Source: Variovorax paradoxus EPS
Lineage (GTDB): Bacteria > Pseudomonadota > Gammaproteobacteria > Burkholderiales > Burkholderiaceae_C
Direction: 5' to 3'
Length of the DNA stretch: 64,000 nt
Assembly (NCBI RefSeq): GCF_000184745.1
Contig: NC_014931.1
Location: 248,001-312,000 of the forward strand
Below are positions 51,407 through 63,142 of this stretch, in pieces; the first letter of the stretch is position 1, and each line of letters begins with the position of its first letter. The position numbers and the translations under genes were made by a program. Below the pieces are notes generated by a model. It was not told where the DNA came from, did no database searches, and saw nothing but the letters and a program-made list of their open reading frames with translations.

Positions 51407-51435
51407 TCCTTCCCCCAGCGGGGGAGGGAGAAAAA
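51407..51435. repeat. GC-rich hairpin between convergent gntR and Bug genes
   Basis: CTCCTTCCCC (51407-51416) pairs with GGGGAGGGAG (51421-51430) with one T-G wobble and a 4-nt loop, followed by five A on the plus strand. It resembles single arms of the elements at 38310 and 45580. No T run follows it on either strand, so it is not a classical intrinsic terminator, but it occupies most of the 44-bp convergent gap. Confidence 0.6.
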
Positions 51436-51442
51436 CGGGGAC

Positions 51443-52405
51443 TCAGTCCGCGGTGATGTTCCCCCGCTTCACCACCCCCGCCCACCGCTCCGCATCCTTC
51501 TTCACCAGCGCCCCGAACTCCCCCGGCGTCGAGCTCGCCGGCACCATCCCCTGAGACTCGAAGGACTTCGCCACGTCGGGTTGCTTCAACACCGCAGCGA
51601 TCTCCTTGTTGAGCCGCGCAACCACATCAGGCGGCGTGCCCTTGGGCGCGAGCACGCCGTACCACATGTCCACGTTGTCGGCAGTCACGCCAGCCTCGGC
51701 GAGCGTGGGCACATCGGGCAATTGCGGCAGCCGCTTGCTGCTGCCGGTGGCAATGGCCTTGAGCTTGCCGGCCTGGATGTGCTGCAGCGCCACGTGCACC
51801 GGCAGGAACATGTAGTCGATGCGCCCGCCGAGCAAGTCTGTCACCGCGCCGGCCGTACCCTTGTACGGCACGTGCAGCAGGTCGGTGCCGGTGCCCTGCA
51901 TCAGGAGCGCCATCGAAAGGTGATGCGGCGTGCCCACGCCTGGCGTGGCGTACGTCAGCTTGGCCGGCTCCGCCTTGGCCGCGCTCACCATCTGCGCGAC
52001 CGACGTCGCCTTCTGCACGTTCGGGTTGGTCACCAGCAGCAGCGTGCCCCACGAGGTGAGCGACGCCGGCGCGAAGTCGGCCACGGGGTCGTAGCTCAAT
52101 GACTTGTAAAGGCTGCGGTTCATCACCAGCGTGTTGACCTGCACCAGGAGCGTGTAGCCGTCGGGCTTGGCGCGCGCGACTTTCTCGCTGCCGATGTTGC
52201 CGCTCGCGCCGGCGAGGTTCTCCACGATCACCGGCTGGCCCAGCAGCGCGGGCAGGCGCGCGGAGAGTTGGCGCGCGACGAGGTCGATGCCGGTGCCCGG
52301 CGTGTAGGGCACGACGAGTGTGATCGGCTGGTCGGGCCAGGCGTGGGCCGCGGCGGCGCTTGCCGCAACGAGCAGGGTGGTCAGGGTCTTGGCAATGAAT
52401 CGCAT
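51443..52405 (-). CDS. Bug family substrate-binding protein (fourth in window)
   Basis: A 320-residue receptor with a Sec signal (MRFIAKTLTTLLVAASAAAA, cleaved near AHA-WPD). Bug blocks: LVVPYTPGTGIDLVARQLSARL, VIVENLAGASGNIGSEKVA, HVPYKGTAGAVTDLLGGRI and WYGVLAPKGTPPDVVARLN. It follows a flavin monooxygenase gene by 43 bp on the same strand and would supply a carboxylated (probably aromatic) substrate to it. No TctA/TctB membrane genes are nearby. Confidence 0.92.
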   Translation of the reverse strand: MRFIAKTLTTLLVAASAAAAHAWPDQPITLVVPYTPGTGIDLVARQLSARLPALLGQPVIVENLAGASGNIGSEKVARAKPDGYTLLVQVNTLVMNRSLYKSLSYDPVADFAPASLTSWGTLLLVTNPNVQKATSVAQMVSAAKAEPAKLTYATPGVGTPHHLSMALLMQGTGTDLLHVPYKGTAGAVTDLLGGRIDYMFLPVHVALQHIQAGKLKAIATGSSKRLPQLPDVPTLAEAGVTADNVDMWYGVLAPKGTPPDVVARLNKEIAAVLKQPDVAKSFESQGMVPASSTPGEFGALVKKDAERWAGVVKRGNITAD

Positions 52406-52448
52406 GGTGTCGTGTCTCCGTCTTGTTCTGTGAGGGAAGTGCAGGCGC

Positions 52449-53690
52449 TCAGAGGTAGGAGGCGCGCGCCTTCAGCGCGACCGGGTCGTAGCCCGCCACG
52501 CGCTTGTAGTTGTCCGAAATGGCCTGCAGCTCGGCGTGGCTCACCACGTCCTCGATCTGCCCGAAGCGCTTGCCGCCCGAGCGCTCGAACACTTCGCGCA
52601 GGATCGCGTCGGGCGGGTTGCTGCGGTTGGTCAACACCACGTTGGTGGTGGCCTTCACGCGCGCGCGGTCGTAGTCCTCCAGCGCCGCGGTGCCGACGCC
52701 CAGGTCCTTGAGCGCGCCCGCAAGAAAACGCGCATCGATGATCGCCTGTCCCGCGCCGTTGGAGCCGCGCGGCACCATCGGGTGTGCGGCGTCGCCCAGG
52801 AGCGTGAGGCGGCCGTGCGTCCAGCGCGGCAGCGGGTCCTGGTCAACCATCGGGTACTCCAGGATGGTGTCCGATGCGCGGATCAGCGCGGGCACGTCGA
52901 GCCAGTAGAAGTGCCAGTCGGCGAACGCCGGGAGAAAGTCCTCGAGCCGGCCGGCGCGGCTCCAGTCGCGCATCGCGGGCTGCGGCGCGTGGATCTCGGC
53001 GACCCAGTTCACGAGCTGGTGGCCTTCGGCGTCGATGTCGTTGCGGATCGGGTAGATCACCATCTTGCCGACCGCGAGCCACCCCGCGCGCACCATGCTC
53101 GCGCCCGAGAGAAAAGGCTTCCATCGCGCGGTGCCGCGCCACATGTTCACGCCCGAATAGCGCGGCGCGCCTTCGTTGGGATAGAGCTGCTTGCGCAAGG
53201 CCGAGTGAATGCCGTCGCAACCGATGGCTACGGCACCGCGTACAGCAGGTGCGTCAGCGAAATGCACGGTGACGCCGCCCGCGTCCTGCGTCACGCCGGT
53301 GCAGCGGTGGTTGCAGACCACGCTGTCGGGGCCGAGGCGCTTGAGCGTTTCTTCGAGCAGCACCGTCTGCAGATCACCGCGATGGATCGAGAACTGCGGC
53401 CAGTCGTAGCCCGCATGTTCGCCCGCGGCCTCCTGAAAGATCAACTGCCCGTGCTCGGTGAAGAAGATCGACTCCTTCGTGCGCACGCCCACCTTGTCCA
53501 GTTGTGGCAGCAGGCCGAGCTCGGTCAGCTCGCGCACCGCATGCGGCAGCAGGTTCACGCCCACGCCCAGCGGCTCGAGTTCGGGCACGGCCTCGTAAAC
53601 GCGGCATGCGATGCCGGCCTGATGCAGGCTCAGCGCGAGGGTCAGGCCGCCGATGCCGGCGCCCAGGATGATCACTTGCTTGTCGTTCAT
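52449..53690 (-). CDS. FAD-dependent monooxygenase (PhzS/salicylate hydroxylase-like)
   Basis: A 413-residue class A flavoprotein hydroxylase. FAD-binding GAGIGG (10-15) opens the protein, AIGCDGIHSALRKQLYP is the DG motif, and LTLLGDAAHPMVPRGSNGAGQAIIDA is the second FAD region. MVIYPIRNDID is typical of the PhzS/3-hydroxybenzoate-6-hydroxylase group of aromatic-ring hydroxylases. It is divergent from a LysR gene and followed by a Bug receptor, consistent with a small aromatic-acid module. The substrate is unknown. Confidence 0.9.
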   Translation of the reverse strand: MNDKQVIILGAGIGGLTLALSLHQAGIACRVYEAVPELEPLGVGVNLLPHAVRELTELGLLPQLDKVGVRTKESIFFTEHGQLIFQEAAGEHAGYDWPQFSIHRGDLQTVLLEETLKRLGPDSVVCNHRCTGVTQDAGGVTVHFADAPAVRGAVAIGCDGIHSALRKQLYPNEGAPRYSGVNMWRGTARWKPFLSGASMVRAGWLAVGKMVIYPIRNDIDAEGHQLVNWVAEIHAPQPAMRDWSRAGRLEDFLPAFADWHFYWLDVPALIRASDTILEYPMVDQDPLPRWTHGRLTLLGDAAHPMVPRGSNGAGQAIIDARFLAGALKDLGVGTAALEDYDRARVKATTNVVLTNRSNPPDAILREVFERSGGKRFGQIEDVVSHAELQAISDNYKRVAGYDPVALKARASYL

Positions 53691-53706
53691 GGCTCTTTCG
53701 AAAGGG

Positions 53707-53739
53707 TTCCGTTTGTCTCCAGCCGTATTGGGAACGGAA
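53707..53739. promoter_or_regulatory. Inverted repeat between divergent monooxygenase and LysR genes
   Basis: TTCCGTT (53707-53713) and AACGGAA (53733-53739) form 7-bp arms separated by 19 nt in the 99-bp divergent region. Spacing and position are compatible with a LysR tetramer contact site near the monooxygenase start. Evidence is positional only. Confidence 0.4.
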
Positions 53740-53789
53740 GTTCGCCATTTGTGAAATTTAGATGTGCTATGGATTTATCATGAATCCTT

Positions 53790-54704
53790 ATGAACCTCTC
53801 GACCCGCCAGATGCGCGCCTTCCTGCAGGTGGCGCGCCTGGGCAACTTCACACGCGCGGCGGAGCAGGCCCACATCACGCAGGCGGGGCTCAGCATCCTG
53901 ATCCGTGAGATGGAAAAGCAGTTGGGCTGCCGGCTCTTCGACCGCACCACGCGCGTGGTGACGCTCACGCCGGCGGGCCGGCGGCTGCTGCCGGTGGTGG
54001 AGCGCCTCGTCACCGACCTGGACGACGTGGCCGCGCAGCTCGGCGCCGAGGGCGATGAGGCGCGGCAGACCCTGCGCATCGCGGCGACGCCGCTGGTGTC
54101 CTCGCACCTGCTGCCGCAAGTCTTCAACACCTTCCGCCAGGCGCATCCGCAAGTGAGCCTGCGTCTCTTCGATGCCGACCTGCGCGATGTGGAAGCGATG
54201 GTCACGGCCGGCGATGCGGACATGGGCCTCGGCTTCTTCTTCAAGGCGGCAGCGGGCCTGGAGCGCACGCCGGTCGGGCGCTTTCACCTGATGCGCGTGG
54301 CGTCGTCTTCAGCGGATGAAGTTGATGAAGCGCCGGCCATCGGCACCGCGCCGTGGTCCGCGCTGCGCAGCGCCGAACTCATCGGCCTGCCGCCGGGCAA
54401 CCCGATCCAGAAGGTGATCGACCAGCACCTGGTGGCCACCATCGGCCGCGCCGATGCGCAGCGGCCCACCTTCAATTTCTTCGGCACGCTGATCTCAATG
54501 GTCGAGGCCGGCTTCGGCACCGCGGTGATGCCGACCTTCGCGCTCGCGGCCTGCCGCCGCCACCGGGTGCGCACCGACGTGCTGGTCAAGCCGAAGGTGG
54601 GGCTGGACTTCTATCGCATCGCCAAGCGCGGCACGCACGAGACCGAGGCGATGCAGGCCTTCGTCGCGACGCTGGAGAAGGCGCTGCCCGCGCTCTCGCG
54701 CTGA
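53790..54704 (+). CDS. LysR family transcriptional regulator
   Basis: A 304-residue regulator starting MNLSTRQMRAFLQVARLGNF, with helix-turn-helix TRAAEQAHITQAGLSILIREME. The effector domain starts about residue 90 (RQTLRIAATPLVSSHLLPQVF) and includes GDADMGLGFFFKAAAG. It is divergent from the monooxygenase/Bug pair, its probable target. Its stop is 9 bp from the convergent xth stop. Confidence 0.92.
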   Translation: MNLSTRQMRAFLQVARLGNFTRAAEQAHITQAGLSILIREMEKQLGCRLFDRTTRVVTLTPAGRRLLPVVERLVTDLDDVAAQLGAEGDEARQTLRIAATPLVSSHLLPQVFNTFRQAHPQVSLRLFDADLRDVEAMVTAGDADMGLGFFFKAAAGLERTPVGRFHLMRVASSSADEVDEAPAIGTAPWSALRSAELIGLPPGNPIQKVIDQHLVATIGRADAQRPTFNFFGTLISMVEAGFGTAVMPTFALAACRRHRVRTDVLVKPKVGLDFYRIAKRGTHETEAMQAFVATLEKALPALSR

Positions 54705-54713
54705 ACGCTCAGC

Positions 54714-55517
54714 TCAGAGCGTGAAGTCGTAGTCCACCGTGATCGGCGCGTGGTCGCTGAACTTGATGGTCTTGAAGATCTGTTCGGTGCGCGCGAGCGC
54801 CGCGGTCTTCGGCGTGGCCAGGTGGTAGTCGAGCCGCCATCCCACGTTGTTCGCATAGGCCTGGCCGCGGTTGCTCCACCAGGTGTAGGCCTCGTCGGTG
54901 GTCTCGGGCTTGAGCATGCGGTAGACGTCCACCAGGCCCGCACCCTCGGCACCGGCGTCCAGCAGCTTCGTCATCCAGGCGCGTTCCTCGGGCAGGAAGC
55001 CGCTGTTCTTCTGGTTGCTGCGCCAGTTCTTCAAATCGATCTGCTGGTGCGCGATGTTGATGTCGCCGCACAGCACGAACTCGCGCTCCTTCTTGAGCGC
55101 CACCAGGTGCGGGAAGAAGCCCTTGAGAAAACGGAACTTGGCCAGTTGCCGCTCCTCGCCCGAACTGCCGCTCGGGAAGTAGCAGCTGATGACGGAGAAC
55201 TTGCGTTTGGGCGTGTCGAAGCGCAGTTCGAGGTAGCGGCCCTCGGCGTCGAACTCGGCATCGCCCCAGCCCACGATGACCTGGCTCGGTGCGTGCTTGG
55301 TGTAGATCGCGGTGCCGGCATAGCCTTTCTTCTCGGCGAAGTGGAAGTGGCCCTTGAGGCCCGCCATCTCCTCGAAGCGGCCTTCGATGTCGCTCGCCTG
55401 GACCCGGATCTCCTGCATGCAAATACAATCCGGCGCAAGTTCGGCCACCCAATCGGCGACGCCCTTGGTGGCCGCCGAACGCAGGCCATTGAGATTGAGA
55501 CTGGTCAGTTTGAACAC
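54714..55517 (-). CDS. xth: Exodeoxyribonuclease III family AP endonuclease
   Basis: A 267-residue Mg-dependent nuclease. Catalytic landmarks in order: LTSLNLNGLRS, the metal Glu in CICMQEIRVQ, the active-site Tyr region SCYFPSGSSG, CGDINIAHQQIDL (Asp-x-Asn), RLDYHLAT and the terminal SDHAPITVDYDF (Asp-His pair). It cleaves at abasic sites in base-excision repair. The start is a GTG with GGGAAA 6 nt upstream; it is only 13 bp from the divergent pyrE ATG, so each promoter must lie inside the other gene or use a shared core. Confidence 0.93.
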   Translation of the reverse strand: MFKLTSLNLNGLRSAATKGVADWVAELAPDCICMQEIRVQASDIEGRFEEMAGLKGHFHFAEKKGYAGTAIYTKHAPSQVIVGWGDAEFDAEGRYLELRFDTPKRKFSVISCYFPSGSSGEERQLAKFRFLKGFFPHLVALKKEREFVLCGDINIAHQQIDLKNWRSNQKNSGFLPEERAWMTKLLDAGAEGAGLVDVYRMLKPETTDEAYTWWSNRGQAYANNVGWRLDYHLATPKTAALARTEQIFKTIKFSDHAPITVDYDFTL

Positions 55518-55530
55518 AAGGAATTTCCCG

Positions 55531-56214
55531 ATGGCTGTAGATGGTGAGAAAAGCAGCGCGGTGGCGCAGGACTTCGTCCAGTTCGCGCGCGATGCCGGCG
55601 TGCTTCGCTTCGGCGAGTTCAAGACCAAGGCCGGCCGGATGAGCCCCTACTTCTTCAATTCGGGGCTCTTCGACGACGGCGCCAAGATCGCACGGCTCGC
55701 GGGATTCTATGCAGACCGGCTGATCGAGAGCGGCCTCGAATTCGACATGATCTTCGGCCCCGCCTACAAGGGCATTCCGCTGGGCGCCACAGTGGCCGCC
55801 GAGCTGGCGCGGCGCGGCCGCAACTACCCCTTTGCCTACAACCGCAAGGAAGCCAAGGCGCACGGCGAGGGCGGCAACCTGGTGGGCGCGCCGCTCCAGG
55901 GCCGCGTGCTGATCGTCGACGACGTGATGTCCGCCGGCACCGCGGTGCGCGAATCGATCGCCGCGATCCAGGCCGCCGGCGCCACGCCGCATGCCGTGGC
56001 CATCGCGCTCGACCGCCAGGAAAAAGCCACCGAGAACGGCGTCGACGTGGACCACAGCGCCGTGCAGTACGTGCGCAACCAGCTCGGCCTTTCGGTGATC
56101 GCCATTGCCACGCTGGACGACCTGCTGAGCTACCTCTCGGGCGATGCCGCCGCCGACCTGGGCGCGCACCGCGAGCGCGTGCTGGCCTACCGCACGCGCT
56201 ACGGCGCCCACTGA
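55531..56214 (+). CDS. pyrE: Orotate phosphoribosyltransferase
   Basis: A 227-residue type I phosphoribosyltransferase making orotidine monophosphate in pyrimidine synthesis. GEFKTKAGRMSPYFFNSGLFDDG is the orotate-site block, PAYKGIPLG and NRKEAKAHGEGG the flexible loop, and VLIVDDVMSAGTAVRE (about 127-142) the PRPP-binding motif. AAGGAA precedes the ATG by 8 nt. It is divergent from xth and followed by an exported coiled-coil protein after 13 bp. Confidence 0.95.
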   Translation: MAVDGEKSSAVAQDFVQFARDAGVLRFGEFKTKAGRMSPYFFNSGLFDDGAKIARLAGFYADRLIESGLEFDMIFGPAYKGIPLGATVAAELARRGRNYPFAYNRKEAKAHGEGGNLVGAPLQGRVLIVDDVMSAGTAVRESIAAIQAAGATPHAVAIALDRQEKATENGVDVDHSAVQYVRNQLGLSVIAIATLDDLLSYLSGDAAADLGAHRERVLAYRTRYGAH

Positions 56215-56227
56215 GGAACCAACAGCG

Positions 56228-56923
56228 ATGCGCACACGCGATCACGGCAAGCCCCACCGCCTGCTGGCGGCGGCATCGTTTTTCCTGGTGGCCTTTGCTG
56301 CTGTTGGCGTTGCGCATGCACAGGGCAAGGACGTGCCCGCCGGCAGCATCTACACCTGCACCGATGCGCAGGGCCGCACGCTCACGGCGGACCGTCCGAT
56401 TCCTGCCTGCAACGACCGCGAGCAGCGCGAGCTGAGCCCGAGCGGCCTCACGCGCCGCAAGATCGAACCGACGTACTCGGCGCGCGAAATGGCCGAGCGT
56501 GAAGACCGCGCCCGCGAAGCCGCGGTGCAGGCCGCCAAGGCAACCGACGAGCGCCGCCGCGAGCGCGCGCTGCTGGTGCGCTACCCGAGCCCCGCCTCGC
56601 ACGATCGCGAGCGCAAAGAAGCGCTGTCGCAGGTCGATGCCGTGATCCAGGCGGCGCAGAAGCGCATCGCCGAACTGAGCGAAGACCGCCAGAAGATCGA
56701 CGAGGAGCTCGAGTTCTACAAGAAGGACACGAGCAAGGCGCCGGGCGCGATGCGCCGCAAGCTCGAAGACAACACGCAGAGCGTGGCGGTGCAAAACCGC
56801 TTCATTGCCGAGCAGGAAGAAGAGAAGAAGCGGGTGAATGCGCGCTTCGATGAAGAGCGTGGGCGGTTGAAGCCGCTGTGGGGACCCGCCCCGAGCGCAG
56901 CCGCAGCAGCAGCATCACGCTGA
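56228..56923 (+). CDS. Exported coiled-coil protein with DUF4124-like N-terminus
   Basis: A 231-residue protein with a signal peptide ending near AHA-QGK. IYTCTDAQGRTLTADRPIPACNDREQREL (about 38-66) matches the DUF4124 pattern, with two cysteines likely forming a disulphide. Residues about 90-215 are strongly charged and heptad-like (EMAEREDRAREAAVQAAKA and KRIAELSEDRQKIDEELEF), predicting a coiled coil. Location is periplasmic. It is probably co-transcribed with pyrE, but no functional link is evident. Similar proteins are widespread in Comamonadaceae. Confidence 0.85.
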   Translation: MRTRDHGKPHRLLAAASFFLVAFAAVGVAHAQGKDVPAGSIYTCTDAQGRTLTADRPIPACNDREQRELSPSGLTRRKIEPTYSAREMAEREDRAREAAVQAAKATDERRRERALLVRYPSPASHDRERKEALSQVDAVIQAAQKRIAELSEDRQKIDEELEFYKKDTSKAPGAMRRKLEDNTQSVAVQNRFIAEQEEEKKRVNARFDEERGRLKPLWGPAPSAAAAAASR

Positions 56924-56965
56924 ACCTGCCGGGGCCGCGATGGCCCCGGGATTCGTTGATCGATC

Positions 56966-58456
<1,491 letters not shown>

Positions 58457-58457
58457 C

Positions 58458-59951
58458 TCAAAAGCCCTCCGGCGTGCGCGTGTGCCAGTCGGTGGCTTGC
58501 TGGAAGCGGTGGGCTGCGTTCAGCAGCTTGGCTTCACCGAAGTAGTTGCCGATCAGCTGCAGGCCCACGGGCATGCCGCCGTCGAAGCCCGCGGGCACGC
58601 TCATGCCCGGCAGGCCGGCCAGCGATGCGGGCAGCGTGAAGATGTCGGCGAGGTAGTCGGCCACCGGGTCGTCGCCGTGTTCGCCGATCTTCCATGCGGT
58701 GGTCGGCGCGGCGGGGCCGGCGATCACGTCGCATTGCTTCAGCGCCTGCTGGAAGTCGTCGGCGATCATGCGGCGCACCTTCTGCGCCTGCAGGTAGTAG
58801 GCGTCGTAGTAGCCGTGCGAGAGCACGTAGGTGCCGATCATGATGCGGCGCTTCACTTCGTCGCCGAAGCCTTCGGCGCGCGTCTTCTCGTACATGTCGG
58901 ACAGGTCCTTGTACTGCTTCGCGCGATGGCCGAACTTCACGCCGTCGAAGCGGCTCAGGTTGCTCGACGCTTCGGCCGCGGCAAGGATGTAGTACACGGG
59001 AATCGACAACTCGGTGCGCGGCAGCGACACCTCGACGCGCTTGGCGCCGAGCTTCTCGTACTGCGCGAGCGCTGCGTCGATGGCGGCGCGCACGCCGGGT
59101 GCCACGCCTTCGCCGAAGAACTCCTTCGGCACGCCGATGCGCAAGCCCTCGAGCGAGTCGTTCAATGCGCGGCCGAAGTCTTCGGCGGGCTTGTCGATGG
59201 AGGTCGAATCGCGGTCGAGATCGGGGCCGCAGAAAGCCGACAGCAACAGCGCGCAGTCTTCGGCCGAACGGGCCATCGGGCCGGCCTGGTCGAGGCTCGA
59301 TGCGAAGGCCACCATGCCGTAGCGCGAGGCGCGGCCATAGGTCGGCTTGATGCCGGTCACGCCGCAGAACGATGCGGGCTGGCGGATCGAGCCGCCGGTG
59401 TCGGTGCCGGTGGCTGCGGGCGCAAGGCGTGCCGCCACGGCCGCCGCGCTGGCGCCCGAGGAGCCGCCCGGAATGCGGTCGCGGTTCCACGGGTTCCGCA
59501 CCGGCACGGCTTTGTCGTGGCCCACGGCGGGCACGGCGACGTTCTCGTTGGCTGAGCCCATCGCGAACTCGTCGCAGCTCAGCTTGCCGAGCGTGACCGC
59601 GCCGGCCTCGGCCAGGCGGCGCACCACGGTGGCGTCGAAGGGCGAGCGGTAGCCCGCGAGCATCTTCGAGCCGGCGGTGGTGGCGAAATCGGTGGTGACG
59701 AAGATGTCCTTGTGCGCGATCGGCACGCCGGCCAGCGCCGGAGCATTGCCGGCGGCGAGGAGCGCGTCGGCCTTGCGGGCCTGGGCCAGCGTGACTTCCT
59801 CATTGACGTCGACAAAGGTGCCGAGCGATTCGTGGGCCTTCATGCGGCCGAGAAAAGCCTGCGAGGCTTCGACGGCCGAGACCTTGCGCTCGGCCAGGGC
59901 CTTGGCCAGGGCGACCACGCCCATCTGGTGCAGTTGCTGTTCGCCGCTCAT
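58458..59951 (-). CDS. gatA: Asp/Glu-tRNA(Asn/Gln) amidotransferase subunit A
   Basis: A 497-residue amidase-signature glutaminase releasing ammonia for GatB. Catalytic Lys81 in IAHKDIFV, cis-Ser in [11 protein letters not shown] (164-165) and nucleophile S188 in GTDTGGSIR are all present. Its start overlaps the gatC stop by one base and gatB follows by 1 bp, so the three subunits are coupled. Presence of gatCAB implies indirect Asn and/or Gln charging in this organism. Confidence 0.97.
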   Translation of the reverse strand: MSGEQQLHQMGVVALAKALAERKVSAVEASQAFLGRMKAHESLGTFVDVNEEVTLAQARKADALLAAGNAPALAGVPIAHKDIFVTTDFATTAGSKMLAGYRSPFDATVVRRLAEAGAVTLGKLSCDEFAMGSANENVAVPAVGHDKAVPVRNPWNRDRIPGGSSGASAAAVAARLAPAATGTDTGGSIRQPASFCGVTGIKPTYGRASRYGMVAFASSLDQAGPMARSAEDCALLLSAFCGPDLDRDSTSIDKPAEDFGRALNDSLEGLRIGVPKEFFGEGVAPGVRAAIDAALAQYEKLGAKRVEVSLPRTELSIPVYYILAAAEASSNLSRFDGVKFGHRAKQYKDLSDMYEKTRAEGFGDEVKRRIMIGTYVLSHGYYDAYYLQAQKVRRMIADDFQQALKQCDVIAGPAAPTTAWKIGEHGDDPVADYLADIFTLPASLAGLPGMSVPAGFDGGMPVGLQLIGNYFGEAKLLNAAHRFQQATDWHTRTPEGF

Positions 59952-60250
59952 TATTCGATCACCTTGGGCACGAGGAAAAGGCCGGCTTCGACGGCGGGGG
60001 CGCTCTTCTGGTTGGCTTCGCGGTTGTCGGGTTCGCTCACCACGTCATCGCGCAGGCGCAGGGTGATGTCTTCGATGGCGGCAACCGGATGGGCCAGGGG
60101 CTCGATGCCGGCGGTGTCGACCGAACGCATACGTTCGACTAAATCGAAAAAGCCGTTGATCTGGCTGAGCATGCGCTCGCTTTCGTCGGAGGCAAGCTGC
60201 AGCCGCGCCAGGGAGGCGATGCGTGCGATATCTGAAGCGTCAAGGGACAT
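59951..60250 (-). CDS. gatC: Asp/Glu-tRNA(Asn/Gln) amidotransferase subunit C
   Basis: A 99-residue helical protein that wraps around GatA and GatB and stabilises them. [35 protein letters not shown] and the extended tail with [34 protein letters not shown] match GatC at typical length. It is the first gene of the operon and divergent from mreB across 213 bp. That gap carries a TATTAT box (60328-60333) usable as an mreB -10, without a convincing -35. Confidence 0.95.
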   Translation of the reverse strand: MSLDASDIARIASLARLQLASDESERMLSQINGFFDLVERMRSVDTAGIEPLAHPVAAIEDITLRLRDDVVSEPDNREANQKSAPAVEAGLFLVPKVIE

Positions 60251-60292
60251 GGGTCGGACCGGTCAAAAAACCGAAGGTAATCGCACGCCTAA

Positions 60293-61507
<1,215 letters not shown>

Positions 61508-61525
61508 AAGGCGAAAGCCATCATC

Positions 61526-61564
61526 GGCCGGCCTCTGCTTGCATAGGCCGGCTTTTTGTTATTT
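61526..61564 (+). terminator. Intrinsic terminator/attenuator between mreB and mreC
   Basis: GCCGGCCT (61527-61534) pairs with AGGCCGGC (61545-61552) around a 10-nt loop, followed by TTTTTGTTATTT. This is a complete rho-independent terminator on the plus strand. Since mreC begins 30 bp later on the same strand, it would let only part of the transcripts continue into mreC, mreD and mrdA. Confidence 0.85.
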
Positions 61565-61593
61565 GATTCCGCACCACCGCCGGGTCTGAATTC

Positions 61594-62571
61594 ATGCCTC
61601 TGGGCACGCTCGATCGCACAGCGCCACCCCTGTTCAACCAGGGACAGTCGGCACTCAGCAAGCTGATCTTCTTCGGCGCGCTCTCCCTGTTCCTCATGGT
61701 GGCCGATGCACGCTTTCATATCGTGCAGCCGATCCGCGCGACCCTCGGCGCGGTGCTCTACCCGGTGCAATGGGTGGCGCTCAAGCCGGTGCAGCTCATG
61801 ATGGGCGGCGGGCGCTACCTCGAAGACCTGCAGACCGCCCAGCGCAACGAGGCCGATGCCCGCAAGGCGCTGATGATGCAGGCCCAGCGCGCGAGCCAGG
61901 CCGACACGCTGGCGCAGGACAACGCGCGCCTGCGCGAGCTGCTCGAGCTGCGCCAGACCACCGCAACGCCGGGCCGCGCGGCCGAGGTGCTCTACGACGC
62001 GGCCGACCCCTACACCCGCAAGATCGTCATCGACCAGGGCCTCGCCCACGGCGTGGCCGCCGGCTCGCCGGTGATCGACGCGCACGGCGTGCTCGGCCAG
62101 GTCACGCAGGTGCTGCCCCTCACGAGCGAAGTCACGCTGGTGATCGACCGCGACCTCGCGATTCCCGTTCAGAACACCCGCACGGGCGTGCGCAGCGTGG
62201 CCTTCGGCGACGCCTCGGCGCACGGCGGCGGGCTGGAGCTGCGTTTCATGGCCGCCAACGCCGACCTGCAGGAGGGCGACCTGCTCTCCACCAGCGGCGT
62301 CGACGGCATCTACCCGGCGGGCCTTCCGGTCGCGAAGATCGAGCGCATCGAGCGCCGCGCCGACTCGGGCTTCGCCCGTATCTACTGTGTGCCGCTCGCC
62401 AGCGTGACCGCCGCGCGCTACGTGCTGGTGCTCGAGCCGACCGGTGCCCCGACCGCGCCGCCACCCGCCGCGCCCGCGACCACGCAGCGCAAGCGCGCCG
62501 AGGGCAAGCCCGGGGCCGGCAAGAACGAGAAAAAGCCCGCGGCACCCGCGGGCGCAGGAGGCGGCCGATGA
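61594..62571 (+). CDS. mreC: Rod shape-determining protein MreC
   Basis: A 325-residue bitopic protein. A transmembrane helix at about 24-42 is followed by a coiled coil (about 75-120, RNEADARKALMMQAQRASQADTLAQDNARLRELLEL) and the paired beta-barrel domain with RKIVIDQGLAHGVAAGSPVID and STSGVDGIYPAGLPVAKIE. It scaffolds PBP2 in the elongasome. The C-terminal 50 residues are a low-complexity Pro/Ala/Lys tail absent from many relatives. Its stop overlaps the mreD start by 4 bp. Confidence 0.94.
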   Translation: MPLGTLDRTAPPLFNQGQSALSKLIFFGALSLFLMVADARFHIVQPIRATLGAVLYPVQWVALKPVQLMMGGGRYLEDLQTAQRNEADARKALMMQAQRASQADTLAQDNARLRELLELRQTTATPGRAAEVLYDAADPYTRKIVIDQGLAHGVAAGSPVIDAHGVLGQVTQVLPLTSEVTLVIDRDLAIPVQNTRTGVRSVAFGDASAHGGGLELRFMAANADLQEGDLLSTSGVDGIYPAGLPVAKIERIERRADSGFARIYCVPLASVTAARYVLVLEPTGAPTAPPPAAPATTQRKRAEGKPGAGKNEKKPAAPAGAGGGR

Positions 62572-63089
62572 TCAAGCGTCCCGGCCAGCAGCAGCTCCTG
62601 CTGCCCGTCAGCCCCCTCTTCATGTGGACCAGCCTCGTCGTGGCGCTCCTGGTCAACATGATCCCCATCGGCCGTGCCGCCTGGATGCCCGACCTGCTGG
62701 CGCTGGTCATCGTGTTCTGGGGCGTGCACCAGCCCTCGCGCGTGGGCATCGGCGCGGCCTTCGTGTTCGGCCTCTGCATGGACGTGCACCAGGCCTCGAT
62801 GCTCGGCCAGCATGCGCTGTCCTACACGACGCTGGGCTTCTTCGCGATCACGATCCATCGGCGCCTGCTCTGGTATCCGGTGCTGTCGCAGGCGCTGCAG
62901 GTGCTGCCGCTCTTTGCGCTGTCGCAGCTTATCGAGGTCATCACGCGGATGATCGGCGGTGGCGTGTTCCCGGGCTGGTCGGTGCTGATCTCGCCAGGCG
63001 TGGAGGCCGCGCTGTGGCCTCTGGCCTCCGCTCTCTTGCTGGCCCCCCAACGCCGCACCCCGGAACCCGACGAGAACCGCCCCCTCTAA
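62568..63089 (+). CDS. mreD: Rod shape-determining protein MreD
   Basis: A 173-residue inner-membrane protein with about five hydrophobic helices (for instance LFMWTSLVVALLVNMIPIG and LLALVIVFWGVH). GIGAAFVFGLCMDVHQASMLGQHALSYT is the MreD family block. It works with MreC and MrdA in rod-shape maintenance. Coupled to mreC by an ATGA overlap; mrdA follows after 53 bp. Confidence 0.92.
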   Translation: MIKRPGQQQLLLPVSPLFMWTSLVVALLVNMIPIGRAAWMPDLLALVIVFWGVHQPSRVGIGAAFVFGLCMDVHQASMLGQHALSYTTLGFFAITIHRRLLWYPVLSQALQVLPLFALSQLIEVITRMIGGGVFPGWSVLISPGVEAALWPLASALLLAPQRRTPEPDENRPL

Positions 63090-63142
63090 GCCTTGCCCGC
63101 GGCATTTGCCATTGCCCCAGCGCGCGCCTAAGCTCCCACCGC

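Noticed and set aside
51407..51435. Hairpin considered as a bidirectional intrinsic terminator
   Set aside because: No T run follows the stem on either strand, so it is listed as a repeat hairpin only.
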